The notes under the pieces were generated by a model that made no database searches, was not told the DNA's origin, and was given only the letters and a program-made list of their open reading frames with translations. The position numbers and the translations under genes were made by a program. From Chitinophaga skermanii (GTDB lineage Bacteria > Bacteroidota > Bacteroidia > Chitinophagales > Chitinophagaceae), in NCBI RefSeq assembly GCF_003259335.1, contig NZ_QLLL01000004.1, positions 562,298-626,297 on the forward strand: DNA of 64,000 nt, in the 5' to 3' direction. This document shows positions 17,486 through 26,346 of the stretch, one piece after another (position 1 is the stretch's first letter; each line of letters starts with the position of its first letter).

Positions 17486-18529
17486 ATGATAGAAAAACTG
17501 TTACAACAAACCGACACTTACATTGCCCACCATTCAGCCGCCGCCAACGCAAACCTTAAATCCATCCTTCACTTCTCTAACATTTCCGAACAGGAACATG
17601 TAATATTTCATGAACTGGTGCGAGATAAAGCCGCTATCAATATTCATTTTCACCCCGACCGGCTAACAACACAGCAAACCTCTATTATCAACAACCTGCT
17701 TACCTCCGGTGAGTATAAAAACCAATATGCCACCAATACATCTGCTGGCAGTTTAACCGCTAAAGTAGGAGGTGATAGGTATACATGGGAAAATCAACTA
17801 TTCCAAGATATATATGGTACCAACCTGAACGACCGTCCTAAGTATGGTTCGCTGCATCTTACTGGTTCTGCCGATGGCGCTTCTCCAAGATTTGGCGCTT
17901 GTTATTTTGTAACAAAACCGGGCTTAAAAGAGCGTTGTACGTTCACCTATGGTGATTCGTATTTATTGCCAAAGGAACTAGGAACGGCTAACAACCTGGC
18001 GATGATCTATGCCAAGCTGTATGAAGATATTTTTACTAGGAATACTGCACTGGGTTTGACGTATGAAAGTATACAAGATTTTATGCAACGTACAACTGCT
18101 GCATTGTCATCCAACATGATAGCCGAACCCCGTACGCACAATCTTGATTTTTACATCGAAACGCAAATACATGGCCCTGTCGATTTGAAAGAAGATGTAA
18201 CAGCACTTGTGGCAGATGCTTCGTTTAAGTCAACACCATATGAAGCAACCTTCCACGCCATTGCGGAGCAATACAACCTCGCATTTAGCTGGCATCCCGG
18301 CTACGCGTTAAAAGCAGCGGATGTACCCGGTAATTTTCGCGGTATTGCTACGCAAACTTTTGCCAGGAAGATTGCGCATAATGGTATCATCAATGCCTAC
18401 GTAATTGGGCAAGCACTTACCAATGCGCAAATTGTTGCAGACTATGAATCATTAGAATTGCTTCAATTGGCAAAATATACGTGGCATTGTTTAGTAAAGT
18501 TTGGAACTCCTGTGCATGCCTGCACTTGA
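17486..18529 (+). CDS. DUF3626 family protein
   Basis: From the ATG at 17486 the product has 347 residues; an upstream ATG at 17450 lies inside a hairpin and is disfavoured. It matches my memory of DUF3626 by HFHPDR near residue 46, YGSLHLTGSADGASPRFGACYF near 115, RCTFTYGDS near 150, YIETQIHGPVDL near 215 and FSWHPGYAL near 265. The biochemical role of the family is not established to my knowledge. The order of an H-bearing strand, a (S/T)x(S/T)-like strand and an ExQ motif resembles ADP-ribosyltransferase folds (inference only). There is no signal peptide. It lies tail to tail with the TonB receptor gene, five bases apart. Confidence 0.75.
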   Translation: MIEKLLQQTDTYIAHHSAAANANLKSILHFSNISEQEHVIFHELVRDKAAINIHFHPDRLTTQQTSIINNLLTSGEYKNQYATNTSAGSLTAKVGGDRYTWENQLFQDIYGTNLNDRPKYGSLHLTGSADGASPRFGACYFVTKPGLKERCTFTYGDSYLLPKELGTANNLAMIYAKLYEDIFTRNTALGLTYESIQDFMQRTTAALSSNMIAEPRTHNLDFYIETQIHGPVDLKEDVTALVADASFKSTPYEATFHAIAEQYNLAFSWHPGYALKAADVPGNFRGIATQTFARKIAHNGIINAYVIGQALTNAQIVADYESLELLQLAKYTWHCLVKFGTPVHACT

Positions 18530-18534
18530 TTAGG

Positions 18535-20949
18535 TTAAATGCTTGCTTTTATACCAAACGCCACGTTTCTTCCGGGTAATGGTGCTAGGTATTTTAAGAA
18601 GGAATTTTGCGGCCGTGCTTCTGTGTTCAATAAGTTATTTCCACTCAAGTAATACACTATACCCATTTTTTTGATATTGCTTTTGTAAGAAACCCTGGCA
18701 GCTAGCAGCGAATAGGCAGGCATGGGAGGCTCGGGGTTGATGTTTTTACCTAGGTAACGTTGCTCCAAGTAGCGATCAAACATGATATTCAACGTCCATG
18801 TACGCCAATTTAATTTTGTAGAAGCACCGAACCTACTAGTTGGCATATTAGGCATATAATCGCCTTCGGCCCATTGCCGCATGGTATTGTCTGAATTATT
18901 CTTGTTTTTTACTAAATCGAAGTAGGAGGCAATTTCTCCTGTCATGTTTGGAGTGATAGTTGTTGCATAAACCGCCTCAGCTTCCCAACCATTTATTTTC
19001 GTATCCGATTGTCGCCATTCTTTCACTAAGAATCCGCCTGAACGGGAAATGCCTGTATGGGCTAAATATAGGTAGTTGTTGAAGATCGTTTGATACCGGC
19101 TAATACTGATACGCATGCCTTTATAATCGATACCGGCTGTATATTCTTGCGTGTTGGAGATTTCTTTTTTCAAGCGGTCATCTCCATTTTCCTCTAGCAT
19201 AATAGCATAATGGTTATTACCTGCATATAATTCATTCACACCCGGCGCACGTTCTGCATGAATATAAGATGCTTTCAGGTAGCCGATTTTATATACATCC
19301 CATTGTAAACCACCATGGAAATGTTGTAAATGAAAATCTCGCGGTAATAGCTTTCCCCCGGCTAAGCCGCGACTAGGGGTATAACCATTGCCCGTTGTGG
19401 CTCGGCGTGTTGCTACTTCGTAACGGTACCCAACATCGGCATGCAACGCGCGAAATTCCACACGCTGTAAAGTAAAAGCTGCGTAATCACGGCTTTCATT
19501 ATCCGGCAGGTAACGCTGTTCACCGGCACCTTTGATATTGGCATGTGCAAAATCGATACCACTCATACCTTTCAAGAAGGACAAGGGTTGTTGTTCAATC
19601 TCCAATCTCGTTGTATGTCGTATTGTTTGAAATCGATTATTTGTAGCACGACCAGTTAGTTCACGATCATCTGCCAATTGTAGCATGTAATTAATTTTTA
19701 CAGATGAAATACCTTTCACTGGCTCGCTCCAGCCCGATTCAAACAAGAAATTGTTTTGCTGCGATTCCACGTTGATCGGTCGATATACCATAGAGCCGGG
19801 CGTAACATGCGAAGAGCCGTCGTTATGCGAATGACTGTGCCCTGGTAGTTTGCGTAAAGCAAACCCAGGAATGCCGTAATAACTATAAGCACCACGGTAA
19901 CCAATACCAGCGTAAAAATGATCACGAATATAGCTAGTACCCACGTTCACTGACCTTGCTTCTGAATGACTATTAGGCATAATGCCTTTAGTAACAGGCG
20001 AATAATCATAAATACCTTTTATAACGGTAGTAGTTAATGGCGTATTGGGATCTTGCCCGGGAATGTATTTGTCGTTTTTCGGGTTTTGAACAGCTTTGCC
20101 ATCCACCATAGACGTTTCTTGGAACGTATATAAATCGGCCTCGCTGAGGCCCCATGCAGGATTGTTCATATTATCGAGCACGAATTGACTGAGGTAGGGA
20201 TATACACTTAGGTTTCGAATAATTTCCTTATCGACCGTTACTTGTGCCATTGTTTGAGTGAGGTTGTCGATAGTAGGATCGAATGCGATGGGGGCTTTTG
20301 TATTACCAGGAATCCTAACTTTTTTATTCCAGTGATTCATACCACCGAAGTGCCAAGCCCAGTGTTTGCCTATGTTGCCATTGAGATCGAATGCCTGTTT
20401 GTAACCATTGTTAGTGGATGCTTCCCCTGTGGCGAAGCCTGTAATTTTTTGTGGAAATCGCTTGTTGGGGATGGTATTATCGTGGAGATTAATAGCGCCA
20501 CCAATTGCTTTTCCCCCGTATAAGATACTAGCCCCGGTTTTATACACGTCGATGCCCAGCAGGTTATCCATATCGGTTTGCACGTTTAAATTAGGACTAA
20601 TACCAGAAAGATCGTTCATGGAAATCCCGTTTGAAAGTGTTTGCACACGGTTACCACTGAGGCTCCGGATAACAGGTGCGCCAGCATTTGGGCCAAAGTA
20701 GGAATTCTGAATACCTGGAATTCGGTTGAGTGTTTCACCTAAAGTAGCCGATTGTATTACTTCCAATTCTTTCCTTGTAATTTTTGTAGCATGTAATTCA
20801 CCCGTATTCGTTTTACCGTGTATGGTAACGCCGCGAAGATCCCTGGTTTGTAAGGAATCTTTTATTGTTTGTTGCTGCGAAAATGCATTTCCAGCAATGG
20901 TGAATAAAGTAACAGTGAGTAAGTAGTAAGGGTAGTGTTGCAGGAACAT
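18535..20949 (-). CDS. TonB-dependent outer-membrane receptor, ZnuD-like
   Basis: This 804-residue receptor has a signal peptide (to about residue 24, FSQQQ), an N-terminal plug (about 45-160) with IQSATLGETLNRIPGIQ and GAPVIRSLSGNRV, and a beta barrel ending in GRNVAFGIKASI. Around residue 365 is YGIPGFALRKLPGHSHSHNDGSSH. Such a histidine-rich external loop after an IPG motif is typical of ZnuD-type zinc receptors. No SusD partner or carboxypeptidase-like N-terminal domain is present, so a metal or small chelate is a better guess than a glycan. It diverges from a lipoprotein gene, and two copies of a 15-base dyad in the shared promoter region suggest joint zinc-type control. Confidence 0.85.
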   Translation of the reverse strand: MFLQHYPYYLLTVTLFTIAGNAFSQQQTIKDSLQTRDLRGVTIHGKTNTGELHATKITRKELEVIQSATLGETLNRIPGIQNSYFGPNAGAPVIRSLSGNRVQTLSNGISMNDLSGISPNLNVQTDMDNLLGIDVYKTGASILYGGKAIGGAINLHDNTIPNKRFPQKITGFATGEASTNNGYKQAFDLNGNIGKHWAWHFGGMNHWNKKVRIPGNTKAPIAFDPTIDNLTQTMAQVTVDKEIIRNLSVYPYLSQFVLDNMNNPAWGLSEADLYTFQETSMVDGKAVQNPKNDKYIPGQDPNTPLTTTVIKGIYDYSPVTKGIMPNSHSEARSVNVGTSYIRDHFYAGIGYRGAYSYYGIPGFALRKLPGHSHSHNDGSSHVTPGSMVYRPINVESQQNNFLFESGWSEPVKGISSVKINYMLQLADDRELTGRATNNRFQTIRHTTRLEIEQQPLSFLKGMSGIDFAHANIKGAGEQRYLPDNESRDYAAFTLQRVEFRALHADVGYRYEVATRRATTGNGYTPSRGLAGGKLLPRDFHLQHFHGGLQWDVYKIGYLKASYIHAERAPGVNELYAGNNHYAIMLEENGDDRLKKEISNTQEYTAGIDYKGMRISISRYQTIFNNYLYLAHTGISRSGGFLVKEWRQSDTKINGWEAEAVYATTITPNMTGEIASYFDLVKNKNNSDNTMRQWAEGDYMPNMPTSRFGASTKLNWRTWTLNIMFDRYLEQRYLGKNINPEPPMPAYSLLAARVSYKSNIKKMGIVYYLSGNNLLNTEARPQNSFLKYLAPLPGRNVAFGIKASI

Positions 20950-21018
20950 TTTTGTTGAAATTTAGTCGTCGCATGCCTGGAATTTTGGCGAAGCAAATAT
21001 AGGCTTCAATTTAACAAA

Positions 21019-21035
21019 TGAAACATTGTTGCAAA
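21019..21035. promoter_or_regulatory. Dyad site copy 1 (TGAAACATTGTTGCA)
   Basis: This imperfect 15-base palindrome lies about 70 bases upstream of the TonB receptor start. A second copy at 21142-21158 differs by one base in its core. The form TGmAACAwTGTTkCA is the size and type of a Fur/Zur-family operator. Assignment to Zur is an inference from the ZnuD-like receptor. Confidence 0.55.
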
Positions 21036-21071
21036 TTTTAACTAGATAATTATAAATATTTGTGCTTGCAA

Positions 21072-21086
21072 ATGATTGATAATCAT
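21072..21086. promoter_or_regulatory. Perfect dyad ATGATTGATAATCAT
   Basis: This 15-base palindrome (6-base arms, 3-base centre) resembles part of a Fur box and lies midway between the divergent receptor and lipoprotein genes. It is AT-rich, so it could be chance, but its place between two other dyads makes an operator plausible. Confidence 0.4.
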
Positions 21087-21141
21087 ATATCAAAATGACT
21101 TCAATTATTTTCAAAAAAACTTGTAATGCCTATTTTTAAAA

Positions 21142-21158
21142 TGAAACAATGTTGCATT
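21142..21158. promoter_or_regulatory. Dyad site copy 2 (TGAAACAATGTTGCA)
   Basis: This second copy of the 15-base dyad lies about 40 bases upstream of the lipoprotein start codon at 21198. It supports the later start, because the upstream frame from 21126 would put an operator within the coding region. Confidence 0.55.
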
Positions 21159-21197
21159 TATGAAATATTCATATACATTCGCGGAAAATATTTCCAG

Positions 21198-22304
21198 ATG
21201 GATTTCATACACAAACACACTTTAAGATGGATAGTGCCTGGTGCTATTTTGTTGTCAATTTTTGCGTCTTGTAAGAAGGATGAACAGCAACAAGCTAAAG
21301 AAGTCACGATCAATTTACCTGCAACACTTTCGCTTACTTACGGGGAGGAAAAGGATATTGATATCCCAACAGCGCTAACAAACCAATCAAACGTAAACTT
21401 CTCACTAGCATTTACAGGAAACGACAATGTACAAATCGATCAAAACACAAAACTGCACGATAAATTGGCCCAAGCAATTACTGTAGATAGAGTACGTGGT
21501 AAAATACATGTCAACAGTAACCTGCTATATCCCAACGCCGCAAAATCTACTATCAATGGTCAGCAATTACCAAGCAGCTATAAAGTCACCCTCATGGTAA
21601 ATACGACCGATCAATCACTAACAGGTAAACAAACAGTCGACGTTACCATTGCACCCACTAAGTTCAATATCAAAGGACTCGATAATAGCGCCGATATCCC
21701 TTTTGCCTACGTTTTATACTCCGATGCCGGGGCTACTTTTGAACTAGATGCTACAGGCTTACCAACTACCAATACCGCTTGGTCACTCGACAAAAAAGGC
21801 GCAGATTCTGCCATTATCCTTACCGGTAATAAAATTCAATTCAAAGCAAACGCCGGTGATCCAAAGAAGAAAGCGGAACAAGCCTACGACTTAGTTTCAT
21901 CGTTTACAAAAGATGGTTTTGAAATAGCAACAAGAAAATTGCGCGTAATCTTCATCCCGCAAATCAAGTTCTTCTATGGAACTTATTACCCACAATACGA
22001 TTTAACTATCCTAACAAACCAAGTGTACATCGCATTGTCGAATGCCTACGTTTCTGCAGCACCTACCTTATACCCCGAGAATTATACATCATCTTTCAGC
22101 ATTACAGCAATTGAAAAGGATGGTAAAGCCTTCGATAATAAAGAGGGCATTTTCACACTCAATACAAATACAGGCGCCATTACTGTTTTGAAGAATACAA
22201 CACTTTCTGAAGGAAGCTACAAACTCACCATTAAAGCTGTTACTACAGTTGGCTTGGAGTTTTCGGCAACAATGACGTTAAATATGTCTAAACTTGAAGA
22301 ATAA
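21198..22304 (+). CDS. Surface lipoprotein, divergent from the ZnuD-like receptor
   Basis: Starting at the ATG at 21198, the product has 368 residues and a lipoprotein signal ending LLSIFASC, followed by the charged KKDEQQQ. The frame is open upstream to 21126, but that part includes the dyad site and is not signal-like. The mature part is beta-rich, with cadherin-like stretches such as GIFTLNTNTGAITVLKNTTLSEGSYKLTIKA near the C-terminus. I do not recognise a named family. It is probably anchored in the outer membrane. Shared dyads with the TonB receptor suggest co-regulation and perhaps a role in metal acquisition, but no metal motif is evident. Confidence 0.85.
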   Translation: MDFIHKHTLRWIVPGAILLSIFASCKKDEQQQAKEVTINLPATLSLTYGEEKDIDIPTALTNQSNVNFSLAFTGNDNVQIDQNTKLHDKLAQAITVDRVRGKIHVNSNLLYPNAAKSTINGQQLPSSYKVTLMVNTTDQSLTGKQTVDVTIAPTKFNIKGLDNSADIPFAYVLYSDAGATFELDATGLPTTNTAWSLDKKGADSAIILTGNKIQFKANAGDPKKKAEQAYDLVSSFTKDGFEIATRKLRVIFIPQIKFFYGTYYPQYDLTILTNQVYIALSNAYVSAAPTLYPENYTSSFSITAIEKDGKAFDNKEGIFTLNTNTGAITVLKNTTLSEGSYKLTIKAVTTVGLEFSATMTLNMSKLEE

Positions 22305-22307
22305 AGA

Positions 22308-22355
22308 ATACATAAAAAGGGCATCTTCTTTCAAGAAAATGCCCTTTTTATGTAT
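22308..22355 (+). terminator. Strong terminator after the lipoprotein gene
   Basis: A 17-bp perfect stem (22308-22324 with 22339-22355) containing GGGC/GCCC and flanking A/T runs follows the stop by three bases. The A/T symmetry means it could also serve the minus-strand gene remnant. Confidence 0.85.
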
Positions 22356-22372
22356 TTATAGATACCAATAAC

Positions 22373-22723
22373 CTATTCTTCAACTTTTTCATATTCTAAA
22401 GTCCCCGTTTCGCTGCTACTTGTTATACGTCGCTTCGCATCAAAATAATCAACAGAAAATTTAATGGAAATAATACAGATTTTAATCGTTAATTCTTGGT
22501 TGTCGTTTGACAGTTTCCATTTACCTTTCCTAGATTTGTTGCCGCTGATACCTTGGAATATCCCATTTTTCATAAAAACTTGGTAGGTTGATCCAGGTGT
22601 TTTAGTGATGTCGTTTTTTGTTTCTTTTATCAATTTCCATTTACCAATAAGTTCATTCGAGGTTTATGCTTTTGCTATAATGCCGGCAAAGCAAAGTAGT
22701 AGAACTAGGGGAAATTGTTTCAT
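22373..22723 (-). pseudogene. Small secreted lipocalin-like protein gene, interrupted by a stop in the signal-peptide region
   Basis: Reading from the ATG at 22723 gives the signal peptide MKQFPLVLLLCFAGIIAKA, then a TAA stop at 22664-22666, then in the same frame TSNELIGKWKLIKETKND and the rest of a small beta-rich domain with a second GKWKL motif, to a stop at 22373. If the TAA were CAA the site would read AKAQTSNELIGKWKL, a normal Bacteroidota signal-peptidase site before a lipocalin-like start. One C-to-T change therefore explains the break. The downstream open part (86 residues from a TTG at 22633) might still be made without export. A sequencing error cannot be excluded. Confidence 0.75.
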
Positions 22724-22803
22724 AAGAGTTTATTATAAATGTAAGAAAATATACTACTTAGCACAACGACTAAATCTTCATTTGAATTCATTATTAATGC
22801 AAC

Positions 22804-22841
22804 AAAAAAGCCCCTCTCTACTTGTAGAAAGGGGCTTTTTC
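22804..22841 (-). terminator. Terminator of purK-purE
   Basis: AAAAAGCCCCT pairs with AGGGGCTTTTT around an inner CTCTA/TAGA stem and a CTTG loop. It starts about 20 bases beyond the purE stop on the minus strand and is flanked by T residues there. Confidence 0.85.
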
Positions 22842-22857
22842 TATCTATAATGATAGA

Positions 22858-23355
22858 TTATTCGAATTGATCTAAAGTTTCGTTTTGCTTAGCCACCTTC
22901 TCATTGTTTTCTTGTTTCAATGCAGCTAATTTCTTTCTCAACTCTGGGTTGCTAGTACCCAAAATTTGTACTGCCAATAAACCGGCATTGCGTGCACCAT
23001 TTACACCTACTGTAGCCACTGGAATATCAGCCGGCATTTGAACGATAGATAAAAGTGAATCCCAACCATCTAAGGAGTTAGATGATTTGATTGGAACACC
23101 TACTACCGGTAAAGTAGTAATAGCTGCCACCATACCCGGTAAGTGAGCGGCACCACCGGCACCTGCGATGATAACTTTCAAACCACGCTCTTCAGCGGTA
23201 GCTGCGTAATCAAACATTTTTTGCGGCGTGCGGTGTGCTGATACCACGTTGAATTCGTAAGCAATGTCGAATTTCTTCAACACCTCGATCGCCTGACGCA
23301 TAATAGGCGCATCTGAACTACTGCCCATAATAATGCCTACTTCTACCTGTTTCAT
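22858..23355 (-). CDS. purE: N5-carboxyaminoimidazole ribonucleotide mutase
   Basis: This 165-residue PurE of the class I type has [15 protein letters not shown] at the start, [15 protein letters not shown] near residue 40, [17 protein letters not shown] near 65 and [15 protein letters not shown] near 90. It converts N5-CAIR to CAIR in purine synthesis, in the cytosol. It follows purK by five bases and is clearly in the same operon. The C-terminal tail from about residue 145 is lysine and asparagine rich and is the only variable part. Confidence 0.97.
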   Translation of the reverse strand: MKQVEVGIIMGSSSDAPIMRQAIEVLKKFDIAYEFNVVSAHRTPQKMFDYAATAEERGLKVIIAGAGGAAHLPGMVAAITTLPVVGVPIKSSNSLDGWDSLLSIVQMPADIPVATVGVNGARNAGLLAVQILGTSNPELRKKLAALKQENNEKVAKQNETLDQFE

Positions 23356-23360
23356 ATTTA

Positions 23361-24479
23361 TTAGTTTAAAATTTTCCGAATCGTTTCAGCTTTTGCCACA
23401 ATGCTATCCATGGTGGTATCTGTAATGGTAATATGTCCCACTTTTCTACCTAACCTGTTACCTTTCTTACCGTACCAATGTATATGAGCACCCGGGATGG
23501 ACAATACCTGTTTAAATTTCTCTTGCCTGTTCGTACTCAAGCCTTCCGTTTCAAGTATGTTCATCATTAATGATGGCAAGTGAAGGGTCGTATCGCCCAA
23601 CGGTAAGCCCAAAATAGCGCGTAATAATTGTTCGTACTGGGAAGTAGTACTGGCTTCAATGGTGTGGTGACCGCTATTATGTGGTCGTGGTGCCAGTTCA
23701 TTCACAATTACTTGGTTGTCTTTAGTAACGAACATTTCAACTGCCAAAATACCTACCAACTGTAAAGCATCCGCGATTTTCTCCGCTAACTTTGTCGCTT
23801 CTTGTAGGATGTTCGTTTCCAATTGCGCCGGTGCCTCTTGGAATTCAAGTACAAACTTCTCTCCAGAGAAAATCATCTTTACAGCATCATAGCACTTAAT
23901 CTCGCCATGTTCATTCCTACCAACAATCACCGCAATTTCATGCTTAATATCTACCAACTCTTCCAACACCGATGGTGCATCAAAAGCCTTTTCAATATCA
24001 GCAGCCGATTTCAAAACCATTACACCGTAACCATCGTAACCATCGCGACGCTTTTTAAGACAGCCCGGTAATTTATTTTCAAGTTGCAGCAAATCTTCCT
24101 TACCATCAACAGCGATCCCCGGTACTACAGGTATGTTATGCGACAATAAGAATTGTTTCTGCGTATACTTATCTTGGATTGTTTTAATGATGCTAGGAGA
24201 AGGACACACCTTCACACCTTGTTGTTCGAGCTCGAGTAAAGCATCGATGTTTACCGCTTCCATTTCAATCGTAATCACATCCAGTCCTTTACCAAATGCC
24301 AACACATCATCGTATGATTTTGGATCACCAAGGAAAAATGAATTTGTATAACGTGCACAAGGCGCATTCGCGTCTTTGTCCAATACTGAAATACTGAGGC
24401 CAAAATCTACAGCATGCCTAATAAGCATACCACCTAATTGACCACCTCCTAATATTCCTACTTTCAAATTTTCGAGCAT
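23361..24479 (-). CDS. purK: 5-(carboxyamino)imidazole ribonucleotide synthase
   Basis: The 372-residue ATP-grasp enzyme carboxylates AIR to N5-CAIR using ATP and bicarbonate. It has the PurK start [14 protein letters not shown], the ATP-grasp motifs [26 protein letters not shown] and [14 protein letters not shown], and the C-terminal [18 protein letters not shown] near residues 265-285. It is the first gene of a two-gene operon with purE. A TACCTTTG -7 element lies 18 bases upstream. Confidence 0.97.
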   Translation of the reverse strand: MLENLKVGILGGGQLGGMLIRHAVDFGLSISVLDKDANAPCARYTNSFFLGDPKSYDDVLAFGKGLDVITIEMEAVNIDALLELEQQGVKVCPSPSIIKTIQDKYTQKQFLLSHNIPVVPGIAVDGKEDLLQLENKLPGCLKKRRDGYDGYGVMVLKSAADIEKAFDAPSVLEELVDIKHEIAVIVGRNEHGEIKCYDAVKMIFSGEKFVLEFQEAPAQLETNILQEATKLAEKIADALQLVGILAVEMFVTKDNQVIVNELAPRPHNSGHHTIEASTTSQYEQLLRAILGLPLGDTTLHLPSLMMNILETEGLSTNRQEKFKQVLSIPGAHIHWYGKKGNRLGRKVGHITITDTTMDSIVAKAETIRKILN

Positions 24480-24496
24480 AAACTATAATTGGGATG

Positions 24497-24504
24497 CAAA
24501 GGTA
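24497..24504 (-). promoter_or_regulatory. -7 element (TACCTTTG) of purK-purE
   Basis: TACCTTTG on the minus strand matches the Bacteroidota consensus TAnnTTTG and lies 18 bases upstream of the purK ATG, giving a short leader. No good -33 element was fixed. Confidence 0.55.
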
Positions 24505-24812
24505 TAAAACTATTGCAAATGATCGTAATACTATTCTCTAAGGTGTTGATTTATTGGGAGATAGGGGGTGGTTAAGTGCCGTATTTATGGGCTTTCAAAT
24601 CCATTTACCGAGGATTTAGCGTTTTATGGGCGAATTGTTGCATGTGATATTTATGTAATGTTAATGGTGTGGTTTCCGTTAAAATGATTGGAGAAAGAAT
24701 TACTGCTTGTTTTCAAGATATGATTCCACATGTTATTTTTGTACCATCGGCACCACTGTTAAATCCAATTACGCTTCTAAGCAAACAGTTGTAGTTTATA
24801 GATATGAAGTAA

Positions 24813-25221
24813 ATGGGAAACTCTATTAATTGTAACATTTCTCCAAAAGTTCCCAATGGATATTTTCTTGTGAAAAACAATGTGTATCATCCCGATGTTA
24901 GCGATATGGATTTCCTGTGTTACGTAACTTCATTGGATAGTATTGAAATCGCTCCAAATGGATGGGAAAAGAACCTGCCTTTATGAAACATGGTTATTTA
25001 CAGTTTAAAAATGGAAAAATGTAGAGTTTTGATGTAATAAGACATAAACAAAATACTAACTTCTCGTAAACAATGCCACTTATACATGTATTGGCGGCAT
25101 TGTTTATGATGACCAAATTGCAAAACATAGCCAACTGATATCCGGTATTCCATTTTGGCATTTATTGGTTGCTTTTTCAGAGATTTCCCTAGTGGCTTCA
25201 AATTCAAAAAAAGGTGCATAA
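24813..25221 (+). pseudogene. Decayed small gene of unknown family
   Basis: A frame from the ATG at 24813 encodes 57 residues (with PNGYFLVKNNVYHPDV and SLDSIEIAPNGWEKN) and stops at 24986. Adding one A in the GGGAAAAG run at about 24963 would continue it as EPAFMKHGYLQFKNGKM to a TAG at about 25023. Further on, another frame reads LLVNNATYTCIGGIVYDDQ and SGIPFWHLLVAFSEISL to a stop at about 25221. Successive coding-like stretches in different frames suggest a decayed gene. I do not recognise the family. It lies directly before tRNA-Pro and the accessory island and could belong to that island. Confidence 0.45.
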
Positions 25222-25247
25222 ATATTTTTTTGATTCAATTATTTTTC

Positions 25248-25255
25248 TACATTTG
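25248..25255 (+). promoter_or_regulatory. -7 element (TACATTTG) of the tRNA-Pro gene
   Basis: TACATTTG fits TAnnTTTG and ends 33 bases before the tRNA. A TTTG at 25229-25232 could be the -33 part, but the 15-base spacing is shorter than usual. Confidence 0.5.
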
Positions 25256-25287
25256 CATCCCCTGTTTAACCAAACAGTTTTTCAGTT

Positions 25288-25361
25288 CGGGACGTAGCGC
25301 AGCCCGGTAGCGCACTTGCATGGGGTGCAAGGGGTCGCTAGTTCGAATCTAGTCGTCCCGA
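25288..25361 (+). tRNA. tRNA-Pro (anticodon GGG)
   Basis: The 74-base cloverleaf has a 7-bp acceptor stem (CGGGACG with CGTCCCG), a D arm closed by GCGC pairs, an anticodon stem CTTGC/GCAAG with loop ATGGGGT (anticodon GGG at loop positions 3-5), and a T arm with GTTCGAATC. The 3' CCA is not encoded. A hairpin terminator follows at 25385. An accessory region rich in toxin fragments begins just after, so the tRNA may have been an integration site, although no duplicated 3' end was found at the far side. Confidence 0.95.
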
Positions 25362-25384
25362 CTAAGTCAACCTTTAACGGTTAT

Positions 25385-25420
25385 AAAAAGCCCGCAGAAC
25401 GTATGTTTTGCGGGCTTTTT
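25385..25420 (+). terminator. Terminator after tRNA-Pro
   Basis: A 12-base perfect stem (25385-25396 with 25409-25420) containing GCCCGC/GCGGGC is followed by further T residues. Confidence 0.85.
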
Positions 25421-25463
25421 TTGTTTTTACACCATACCAATTTAAACCAATTAATACCAAAAT

Positions 25464-25515
25464 ATCCGTGAGACATTCCGTGAGACTTTTTTTTCACGAA
25501 ATTGTCTCACGGAAA
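25464..25515. repeat. Clustered direct and inverted TCCGTGAGAC repeats at the island boundary
   Basis: TCCGTGAGAC occurs at 25465-25474 and 25477-25486, and its reverse complement GTCTCACGGA at 25504-25513. This lies between the tRNA-Pro terminator and the first toxin fragment. The arrangement resembles recombinase arm sites or the edge of an integrated element, but no integrase gene is in the window. Confidence 0.6.
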
Positions 25516-25608
25516 TTAATGTAAATGATTGAATGCAAGCTAGTAGTACCGTTTTGTGTTGGTAGCTTTAGATACCGTTTAGTCGAAGAAATACCACTCT
25601 GCTGGTAG

Positions 25609-26330
25609 GACCAAAGTGCGAATGAAACAAACAGTATTAAAAACTATCAAAAGAGTGAAAGTGCGGTTGGGATGACTGAAGGTAAAAATCTATACTTTGA
25701 CGGACTAATTACCACTTCTAAGAACAGTCATGATTGGGAGGCAATTGGCCAATTGATGAGTGTAGATAAGTCCTTTGGATCATATATGATGAAAAGAAAT
25801 TCGAAGGCTGCGGAATGGATGAATAAAGCAGGGAGTTTGCAGTTAATGGAAGGGGTATTGCCTACAATGGTTCAAAGTGGTTTAGGCAGCTATGCAGGTT
25901 GGCGTGCATCCATAGGCAGGATGAAAACTTTAGGGTCTTATGGACGGATGATGCTATAACCGGCATGTCTGCTAACCTTGAGCCTAAAGTAGGATGGTAT
26001 GATGAGATTATACCTGGTTCTGATAATGGGATGCATTTTACAATTGGTAAACATAAAATTTCAGCAGAAACATTGTATTCAATGATGCTAAAAGATGGAT
26101 ATATAAATGGAGCCCAAATAAGATTGATGTCATGTAGATCAGGAGCTTTCTCAAATGGAGCGGCGGCTCAGTTGTCAAAATTGACAAATGCAAAAGTGAT
26201 AGCTCCAACAGGGGATCTAACTATCTTTCCTAAAAACTATAATGGGCTTATGCCAGTAATTGATGGGCAATTTCATATTGGTCGTATGGAAACCTATCCA
26301 GTTGGTAAATTTGTACAATTGGGTGAGTAA
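25609..26330 (+). pseudogene. C-terminal fragment of an Rhs/polymorphic toxin, frameshifted
   Basis: One frame (open from about 25612, first ATG 25672) reads through LYFDGLITTSKN and YAGWRASIGRMKTLGSYGRMML and stops at 25959. A second frame continues as ITGMSANLEPKVGWYDEIIPG, then IRLMSCRSGAFSNGAAAQLSKL and KVIAPTGDLTIFP, to 26330. A single lost base near 25955 would join them as RMMLITGMSANL. The LMSC and APTG segments resemble cysteine-type toxin tips of Rhs proteins. No Rhs core lies upstream, so this is an orphan tip. The intact 138-residue ORF starting 16 bases later is the likely immunity gene. Whether any product is made is unknown. Confidence 0.65.
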
Positions 26331-26346
26331 TTAAAAGTTATTAAAT

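Noticed and set aside
24998..25219. Minus-strand open frame of 73 residues
   Set aside because: The plus strand of the same interval reads as a coding-like remnant with better composition, so the minus frame is probably a shadow.
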